The translations under genes and the position numbers were made by a program. Below the pieces are notes generated by a model, which worked only from the letters and a program-made list of their open reading frames with translations, did not search any database and had not been told where the DNA came from. From NCBI RefSeq assembly GCF_000148525.1, contig NZ_AEDU01000013.1, positions 1 through 54,306 on the forward strand: a stretch of DNA of 54,306 bases, written 5' to 3'. Shown one piece after another: positions 48,796 to 54,306 of this stretch. This stretch comes from Streptococcus mitis SK564 (GTDB lineage Bacteria; Bacillota; Bacilli; Lactobacillales; Streptococcaceae). How positions within the stretch are numbered: position 1 is the stretch's first letter; each line of letters starts with the position of its first letter.

Positions 48796-49629
48796 CTACT
48801 TCACAGATCCTTCTGACAATCCACTTGCAATCTTATTTTGGATAATTGAGAAGAAAATGATTGATGGAAGAACTACAATAACAGATGCAGCCATCATATC
48901 TCCCCAGTCTAAAATTTCTGAACCGTTAAGTGATCGAAGGGCTACTGCTACTGTCATCTTTCCTGTATTGTTAATCAAAATCAAAGCATACAGGAATTCA
49001 TTCCAAGCATTGATAAATGTATAAATAGCTGTTGCTACAATACCTGGTGCTACAATCGGTAGCACAACTTTATAAAAAGTAACAAATTTATTTGCACCAT
49101 CAATTCGAGCTGCTTCTTCAATTCCAATTGGAACTGTTTGGAAAAATCCAACTAAGAGCCAAACTGCATATGGAACACTAAAAGATAGATAAACCATCAT
49201 CAAGCCAAATAAACTATTTGTTAACCCAACTTTAGCAATGGCAATTGAATAGGGAATTGCTAACAGAATTGGTGGGAAAATGTAGGTAATGACGAGTAAT
49301 CTTGACATGATTGCTCCCAATTTAGGGAAGAATCGAACAATACCATAGGCTGCCATAGCAGAAATAATAATCGCAATAACGGTTGTAGCTAAGGCAATGA
49401 TTAAACTGTTTCGAATGTTATCAATAAAGTGCAAATCGTTGATAACATGAGTGAAATAATCTAATGTAAATTGTTCAGGCCAAAATCGTGTTGGATACTG
49501 AGTTAATTCCCCTTTACCCTTGACAGAAGATATGATAATCCATACCAATGGGAAAATTGCAACAATGGTCGCACCAATCAAGAGTACATGTGAGAGAATA
49601 TCTAAATAAATACCGGATTTCTTCTTCAT
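48796..49629 (-). CDS. Sugar ABC transporter permease (MalG type), nanB-linked
   Basis: A 277-aa CUT1 permease with six helices. The EAA loop reads GIEEAARIDGANKFVTFYKVVLPIVAPG and the protein ends ASGLSEGSVK. Its ATG overlaps the stop of the partner permease by 1 bp (TAATG). With the binding protein at 50592-51929 it forms an ATPase-less importer. By synteny with the R. gnavus nan cluster the cargo is probably 2,7-anhydro-Neu5Ac; ManNAc or Neu5Ac are alternatives. Confidence 0.9.
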   Translation of the reverse strand: MKKKSGIYLDILSHVLLIGATIVAIFPLVWIIISSVKGKGELTQYPTRFWPEQFTLDYFTHVINDLHFIDNIRNSLIIALATTVIAIIISAMAAYGIVRFFPKLGAIMSRLLVITYIFPPILLAIPYSIAIAKVGLTNSLFGLMMVYLSFSVPYAVWLLVGFFQTVPIGIEEAARIDGANKFVTFYKVVLPIVAPGIVATAIYTFINAWNEFLYALILINNTGKMTVAVALRSLNGSEILDWGDMMAASVIVVLPSIIFFSIIQNKIASGLSEGSVK

Positions 49630-50513
49630 TATTTTCTACCCTCCTTTTCCCACTTACTGATGATAGCAAAGTAGATAAAGCAAATCGCCACCAAGAAGAT
49701 AAAGAGCAATACTGTGACTGCTGAAGCACGACCCAACAATTTAGTTCCCCACCCTAGGTTGTAAGCAAAAATTGGAAGCGTCGTTGTGGCATTAGCCGGT
49801 CCACCACCAGTAATAAGATAGATGATATCAAAGTTATTAAAGATCCATACAGTTCTCAAAACAACTAGAAGCCCTACAACCACTTTAATATGTGGAAAGA
49901 CGATAAATTTGAAAACTTGCCAACTTGAAGCACCATCTATCTTAGCAGCCTCAAATTGTTCTTCGGGTACTGTTTGCAAAGCTGAAAGTACATTAACCAT
50001 AATCATCGGCGCTCCAAACCAAATGTTGATAAACACCAAACATAGGAATGCCCATGTACTATCTGTCAAAAATGCAGGCGTATGTTCCATTAAACCTAAT
50101 TTTACGATTAGATTAGGTAAATAGCCATAAACCCCGTTTAGAATCCATTGCCAAGAGAAGGCAATAACGATTGTAGGAAATGCCCAAGGAACAATCAATA
50201 AGGTCCTATATAATTTCTTGAAGTGGCGTACTCTGTGAAGAGCTAAAGCCAATACAAACCCTACTAAAACTTGACCAACTAATGAGAAAATGGTCCACTT
50301 AATTGAATTAAAGAACGCATTAAAGAAGTTGGGATCTGATAGCACAGCTTTATAGTTAGCTAAACCAACAAATTTATAATTGGGCATAATCAAATGCTTA
50401 TTGGTAAAGCTATAAAAAATACTCGAGAAAAACGGATAAACAAAGAGTAATCCTACGATAATCATAGCTGGCAAAACAAATATCCAGCGAGTTAAATTAC
50501 GTTCTTTAACCAT
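49629..50513 (-). CDS. Sugar ABC transporter permease (MalF type), nanB-linked
   Basis: A 294-aa CUT1 permease with six helices. The EAA motif is EEQFEAAKIDGASSWQVFKFIVFPHIKV and the segment FNNFDIIYLITGGGPANATTTL is typical of the family. It is co-transcribed with the binding protein upstream (78-nt gap) and overlaps the next permease by 1 bp. Confidence 0.9.
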   Translation of the reverse strand: MVKERNLTRWIFVLPAMIIVGLLFVYPFFSSIFYSFTNKHLIMPNYKFVGLANYKAVLSDPNFFNAFFNSIKWTIFSLVGQVLVGFVLALALHRVRHFKKLYRTLLIVPWAFPTIVIAFSWQWILNGVYGYLPNLIVKLGLMEHTPAFLTDSTWAFLCLVFINIWFGAPMIMVNVLSALQTVPEEQFEAAKIDGASSWQVFKFIVFPHIKVVVGLLVVLRTVWIFNNFDIIYLITGGGPANATTTLPIFAYNLGWGTKLLGRASAVTVLLFIFLVAICFIYFAIISKWEKEGRK

Positions 50514-50591
50514 TCTCCTTCTCCCTTCTTTTACAAGATTGGGCTAGGGCTTTTCAGCTCACTAGCCCACCTATTTTCTAGTCTTTTACAT

Positions 50592-51929
50592 CTACTGAGC
50601 AGCCTCAAATAAATCGTTTAATTGTTTTTCTGCTTCTTTTGCTGCTTTCATAGGATCTGTTCCATTTGAAATGATATCTTGGAACATTTGTTCAATAATG
50701 TGTTGGTTAGTCAACATACCAGCTTGTACACTTGGTCCATTTTCATAACCAATAGCAGTACCTTTTTTAACAGCTTCAGTAATTACTTCTTCAGCATGTT
50801 TAAATTTCTTACGAGTTTCATTTTCTTTATAGGCTGCAGAATCGCTAATCCCCTTAATAGTTGGCAACATACCTACTGGAGTTGAATCAAGGAATTTAAC
50901 GTAGTCTTCTTCATTATAAAGTGATTCTAAGAATGCTTTAGCAACTTCTGGATGTTTTGAATTTTTCCAAACAACCATTGGAATGTTTGAGGTTTCAATT
51001 CCTTGGTCTTTATCAGATTCTTTGATTTTTGGAATAGGATAAGCATCAATCGAATCAATCAATTGAGGACTGTTGGCATTAATTCCTCCAATATGGAAGC
51101 CAGAGTTAAAGTCAAATGCTGTTTTTCCTTGATAGAACAAGGTAGCTTGTTGAAGGACATTAAAGTTCAAAGAATCTTGAGGTGAGATTTCTTTATACAT
51201 TTTAACCCAGTATTTAATACCATCTTGAGCAAGTTGGCTTGTCAAATCTGCTTTAAGATCTTTTGTTAAGAGGCTTCCTCCACCACTACGTACGTAGAAG
51301 TTCAAGAAACGTGTTGCCATTAAGTCATTTGTTCCGAACGGAACAGACAAGCCATAAACTCCAGCTTCTTTCAATTTTTTAGAAGCTTCATAGAGTTGAT
51401 CCCAAGTTTTAGGAACCTCAATATTATGTTCTTTTAACAAATCAGTTCTAACCCACATAACTTGTGCATGTGAATAAAGAGGAACAGAGTAGTAATCATC
51501 TCCGATTTTTGCTTCACTTAAGGCAGTTTCGTTAAATTTATCCTGTCCAATACGCTTGATAGAATCATTTAGCGGAACCAAAGCATCTGAGTTGACCATT
51601 TCCATTACTTGGTTAGGGAGAGCTGTACTGATATCTGGCACATTCCCATTTGCTAAACCTGTAGTCCATTTAGTATAGAAGTCATTCCAAGAGAATGTTT
51701 CAATCTTGATTTTCGTTTTTGGATGCTTTTGCATGAAAGCATCTGCTGATTTTTGAATACTTTCTAAACGTGGTCCTTGAGTAAAGGAGTGCCACATTGT
51801 AATCTCACCAGATAATTCTGTCGGTGGTTCAGTACTAGTTGTAGCTTCTTTTTTTCCTGAACAAGCTACCAAGGCAACGGCTGCTAGCGCAACTCCAGCT
51901 AAACATAAAAACTTTCTCATTTTTTTCAT
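50592..51929 (-). CDS. Sugar-binding lipoprotein, nanB-linked ABC transporter
   Basis: A 445-aa family-1 solute-binding protein. The signal peptide ends with lipobox LVAC (Cys about residue 23) and a KKEATTSTEPPT linker. GEITMWHSFTQGPRLESIQKSADAF opens the mature domain. It differs clearly from satA in sequence, so ligand preference may differ. It is first of the three transport genes and 18 nt after the second YhcH-type gene. Confidence 0.9.
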   Translation of the reverse strand: MKKMRKFLCLAGVALAAVALVACSGKKEATTSTEPPTELSGEITMWHSFTQGPRLESIQKSADAFMQKHPKTKIKIETFSWNDFYTKWTTGLANGNVPDISTALPNQVMEMVNSDALVPLNDSIKRIGQDKFNETALSEAKIGDDYYSVPLYSHAQVMWVRTDLLKEHNIEVPKTWDQLYEASKKLKEAGVYGLSVPFGTNDLMATRFLNFYVRSGGGSLLTKDLKADLTSQLAQDGIKYWVKMYKEISPQDSLNFNVLQQATLFYQGKTAFDFNSGFHIGGINANSPQLIDSIDAYPIPKIKESDKDQGIETSNIPMVVWKNSKHPEVAKAFLESLYNEEDYVKFLDSTPVGMLPTIKGISDSAAYKENETRKKFKHAEEVITEAVKKGTAIGYENGPSVQAGMLTNQHIIEQMFQDIISNGTDPMKAAKEAEKQLNDLFEAAQ

Positions 51930-51947
51930 TGTTCTTCCCTTTCTACA

Positions 51948-52400
51948 TTAAGAAATCGCAACTTTAAAGACAACTTTTTTCACAGGTTCATCATTTATAC
52001 GAACCTTGGGTTGATGTAAATCTTCTGGAAAAGTGATAAGGCATTCGCCAGCTCTCAAATGAACTAACTGTTCCACTTTCCCTGTGTATAATTCAATATC
52101 TTTCTCATCATCATATTCTTGGGTAACGCTTACATTTTCTGGCGACGTAACAGCCATGGCTTCTTCGTTTTCCAAAACTAAATGAATATCCAAATATTTT
52201 TGGTGAGTTTCAAAGAAGGCTCCTGCTTGACCGTCTGCTAGATAAGTAAAGCAATTCCCAAATAATCGATCACCATCGATATCAATCGGACCTTCTGTTA
52301 AATTTTCTAGTCCTGTTTTTTCTAGAAAATCTATTAATGTTTCAAAATGTGGATTTACTTTCACATAAGTTCCTAAACGACTGATTTTAGTAATAATCAT
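51948..52400 (-). CDS. YhcH/YjgK/YiaL-family protein, copy 2
   Basis: A 150-aa DUF386 cupin-like protein. HQKYLDIHLVLENEEA and ITFPEDLHQPKVRIND are the two metal-site blocks. It is only distantly similar to copy 1 at 40485-40937, so it is not a recent duplicate. I start at the ATG after GGGGGA; a TTG two codons upstream is inside the spacing region. It lies between the broken nanE and the nanB-linked transporter. Confidence 0.88.
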   Translation of the reverse strand: MIITKISRLGTYVKVNPHFETLIDFLEKTGLENLTEGPIDIDGDRLFGNCFTYLADGQAGAFFETHQKYLDIHLVLENEEAMAVTSPENVSVTQEYDDEKDIELYTGKVEQLVHLRAGECLITFPEDLHQPKVRINDEPVKKVVFKVAIS

Positions 52401-52424
52401 ACTCAATCCCCCTTTCTTTATTTT

Positions 52425-53128
52425 TTATTTAAGACCAGCAACGAAGCGTTCTGTAATCTCTTTTGGTCTAGTAATAGCGCCACCAACAACGATGCCTCGC
52501 ACTCCATATCCCAGGATTTGTTTGGCTTGTTCAGGTGTATGAATTTTTCCTTCTGCAATGACATCCACGTCAGCATCACAGAGTTTTTTGATTAATTCAA
52601 AATCGGGATCATCCACCTTTGGACTGTAAGATGTGTATCCTGATAAGGTTGTTCCGACAAAGTCAATTCCTGCTTCAACGGCTGCCAATCCCTCCTCGAA
52701 AGCACTTGACTTGTATCAGCCATCAAGAGCTGGTTAGGATATTTTTCCTTAACCTGACGAATGAACTCTTGAATCTCTAAACCATCATAGCGTTCACGCT
52801 TGGTACAATCCAGAGCAATGACCTCTATATCAAGTTCTGCCAATTCATCAACTTCTTTCATAGTAGCAGTGATGAAGGGTTCTTGCGGTGGATAATCTCG
52901 TTTAATTATCCCAATGATTGGAAGGTTTGTGACCTCCTTGATTTCCTTGATATCGCGAACACTATTGGCTCGGATACCGACTGCTCCACCTTGCTCAGCC
53001 GCTTTGACCAGCAAGGGAATGACTCCTCCCGCTTCTGTATAAAGCGGTTCGTGAGGAAGGGCCTGACAAGAAACGATAATCCCATCTTTGATTTGTTCAA
53101 TCAAGGCTTCTTTAGTAATCTGTGGCAT
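52425..53128 (-). pseudogene. nanE: nanE second copy, frameshifted by a 5-bp tandem duplication
   Basis: The first 140 or so codons match the intact nanE at 44698-45396 nearly throughout and the last 87 codons match its C-terminus, but in another frame. At 52704-52713 the plus strand reads ACTTG twice. Removing one copy restores the frame as [16 protein letters not shown], parallel to [16 protein letters not shown] in the intact copy. The truncated product would lose the C-terminal part of the barrel with the [10 protein letters not shown] active-site block. Promoter and ribosome site are intact, so downstream genes can still be transcribed. Confidence 0.93.
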
Positions 53129-53162
53129 CCTCTCCCCTCCTTTTCCTTGTTCTTATGAGGTC

Positions 53163-53191
53163 ATTATATACCATTTGTTAAGCGCTTTCAA
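53163..53191 (-). promoter_or_regulatory. Promoter of the nanB operon with a cre-like site
   Basis: -35 TTGAAA (53186-53191), 17-bp spacer, -10 TATAAT (53163-53168). TTGAAAGCGCTTAACA over the -35 is cre-like. The arrangement duplicates the promoter at 45431-45459. Confidence 0.8.
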
Positions 53192-53246
53192 TACTTTGTC
53201 ATAGAATAGATTTCAGTTTCAAAAGTATTTTATAGAACAGCTGTTT

Positions 53247-53262
53247 CTGAAAGTAGTTTCAG
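53247..53262. promoter_or_regulatory. Candidate NanR operator of the nanB operon
   Basis: Dyad CTGAAA-GTAG-TTTCAG centred about 63 bp upstream of the -35, matching the site at 39791-39804 over 14 bp. Confidence 0.55.
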
Positions 53263-53328
53263 ATAACATAAATATCCGTATCTATTACTCAAAATTACGA
53301 ATCTTATGATAAACTTCTATATCAATAA

Positions 53329-53378
53329 AACCAGTCTAGAATTCCCATCTTTTTACAGGACTCCAGACTGGTTTATTT
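53329..53378. terminator. Intrinsic terminator of nanA
   Basis: AAAACCAGTCT and AGACTGGTTT pair with partly complementary flanks inside, 41 nt past the nanA stop. A and T runs at both ends make it bidirectional. Confidence 0.85.
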
Positions 53379-53418
53379 TAGATTAACATAGAAGTTCAAA
53401 GTGAGATTTCAGACAAAG

Positions 53419-54306
53419 TTAACTGTCTTTTTGTTTATAGGAAATTAGTACTCCGAGGATCATTCCCGCAAAACCAAGCAAAACTGTTGTTATTGATTTA
53501 TTCTCACCTGTATTTGGTAACTTAGACTGTTCGTTATTACTTACTTTATTCTCTAATCGATTAGATTCAGAGTTTTCATTTGTTGATAACAATTTAGGCG
53601 ACAGTGAAAGTTCCTCAGCCTTGTTATCTTCTGTAGGCTTTTTAAATGGTGGATTGTCAATGGAGTGTCGGAAAGTCATCGCATAAATACTAGAATTATT
53701 AGTCTCAAAAATAACCTTTCCATCTTTTTGTTCGAATTCAATAGTGTGTAGTTTTCCTTCTGGATCTACAGCATAAACATTCTCAACGGACTGATCTGTA
53801 GCAAAAGTAACAAGAGCTTTTCCTTCAGGTTTAACATATCTGCCATTTACATCCTTCAATTTGATATCAAATGCTTTGTAGTTTAATGAACTTAAATCAC
53901 TAACTTGAACTTCTTGCATTTGAATACCTATCATATTTTTCAATACTTCTTCTGAAGCTTGAATTTGAATACTTCCTGTTTCATTTTTTAAAATACGTTG
54001 TGAACTAGCAATTCCTGTGATAACGTGCTTAGTTTCTGCTTCATCCTTACTGTCTTTATTATTTACTTGTTTATCAGTAGATTTCACTACTGAACTTCCT
54101 TCTCCTGCTGTAGATAATACTTCTGTATAATTTTCTACATCATACACAACACTAGTTACTGCATTCACTCCGCCTGTGAAGTCTGGAAGGTGATGAATCT
54201 CAGCATCCGCACCATTCACGCCACCTGTAAACTCTGGCTTAGCGACTGTAGGAGCTGGAGAATTACCTAATGTGGATAGGAAACCTCTGTACTCTGGAAC
54301 TTCTGC
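53419..54306 (-). CDS. nanA: Sialidase A, C-terminal part (runs off the window)
   Basis: 296 codons of the 3' end; the frame stays open to the window edge. It starts inside TGGVNG-type repeats (PEFTGGVNGADAEIHHLPDFTGGVNA), the known C-terminal repeat region of pneumococcal NanA. A module of about 70 residues follows (NYKAFDIKLKDVNGRYVKPEG to SSIYAMTF) that is shared with the LPXTG protein at 4547-7054. A Ser/Asn-rich spacer and the sorting signal LPNTG, hydrophobic stretch and KQKDS tail come last. The protein is thus wall-anchored by sortase. The catalytic domain is outside the window. Confidence 0.95.
   Translation of the reverse strand, partial: AEVPEYRGFLSTLGNSPAPTVAKPEFTGGVNGADAEIHHLPDFTGGVNAVTSVVYDVENYTEVLSTAGEGSSVVKSTDKQVNNKDSKDEAETKHVITGIASSQRILKNETGSIQIQASEEVLKNMIGIQMQEVQVSDLSSLNYKAFDIKLKDVNGRYVKPEGKALVTFATDQSVENVYAVDPEGKLHTIEFEQKDGKVIFETNNSSIYAMTFRHSIDNPPFKKPTEDNKAEELSLSPKLLSTNENSESNRLENKVSNNEQSKLPNTGENKSITTVLLGFAGMILGVLISYKQKDS

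Overview
The window looks like a chromosomal segment of Streptococcus pneumoniae or a very close mitis-group relative. It has low-GC streptococcal coding style, six BOX repeats, a 107-bp RUP-type repeat, the psaBCA-tpx manganese locus, the ftsA-ftsZ-ylm-divIVA-ileS and pbp2b-recR-ddl-murF division/wall clusters, and a large sialic-acid (nan) island ending in the C-terminus of a NanA-type sialidase. No database was searched; assignments rest on recognised motifs, lengths and gene order.

Layout. 1-4.5 kb: dtd and relA (minus), then a small exported protein behind a strong promoter and long leader, and a metallo-beta-lactamase-fold hydrolase (plus). 4.5-8.1 kb: an accessory pair, an 835-aa LPXTG surface protein and a serine recombinase. 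Between them are two 30-bp recombinase-type crossover sites in inverted orientation around a 78-bp segment that carries a promoter-like sequence aimed at the surface-protein gene. I read this as a self-contained invertible-promoter (phase-variation) switch; it is the most interesting object in the window. 8.3-13.6 kb: pepO divergent from psaBCA, then tpx. 13.8-20.5 kb: an FtsX-type ABC exporter, a GH95-type glycosidase and gpmA. 20.7-29.6 kb: ileS behind a T-box leader, then divIVA, ylmH, ylmG, sepF, ylmE, ftsZ and ftsA. 29.7-35.9 kb: a YwaF-like membrane protein, murF, ddl, recR and pbp2b. pbp2b carries Ala at position 446, a change associated with reduced penicillin susceptibility.

36-54.3 kb: the nan island. 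nanR (RpiR-type regulator, plus) converges on nanK-lyase. Between them a RUP and a RelBE/ParDE-like toxin-antitoxin pair are bracketed by an exact 35-bp direct repeat that contains the stop codons of nanR and nanK. Further along are a DUF624 membrane protein, a YhcH-type protein, the SatABC sialic-acid ABC transporter and an intact nanE. Then comes a second module: oxidoreductase, nanB, a second ABC transporter, a second YhcH and a second nanE copy broken by a 5-bp tandem duplication. Last is the partial nanA. The second module fits a 2,7-anhydro-sialic-acid route: NanB makes the anhydro sugar, the ABC system imports it, and the oxidoreductase converts it to Neu5Ac. The lyase, NanK and NanE then take it to GlcNAc-6-P. 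Three nan promoters share the same layout: a TTGAAA -35 overlapping a cre-like site, a 17-bp spacer, and a TGAAA-N4-TTTCA-like dyad about 64 bp upstream. This dyad is a candidate NanR operator.
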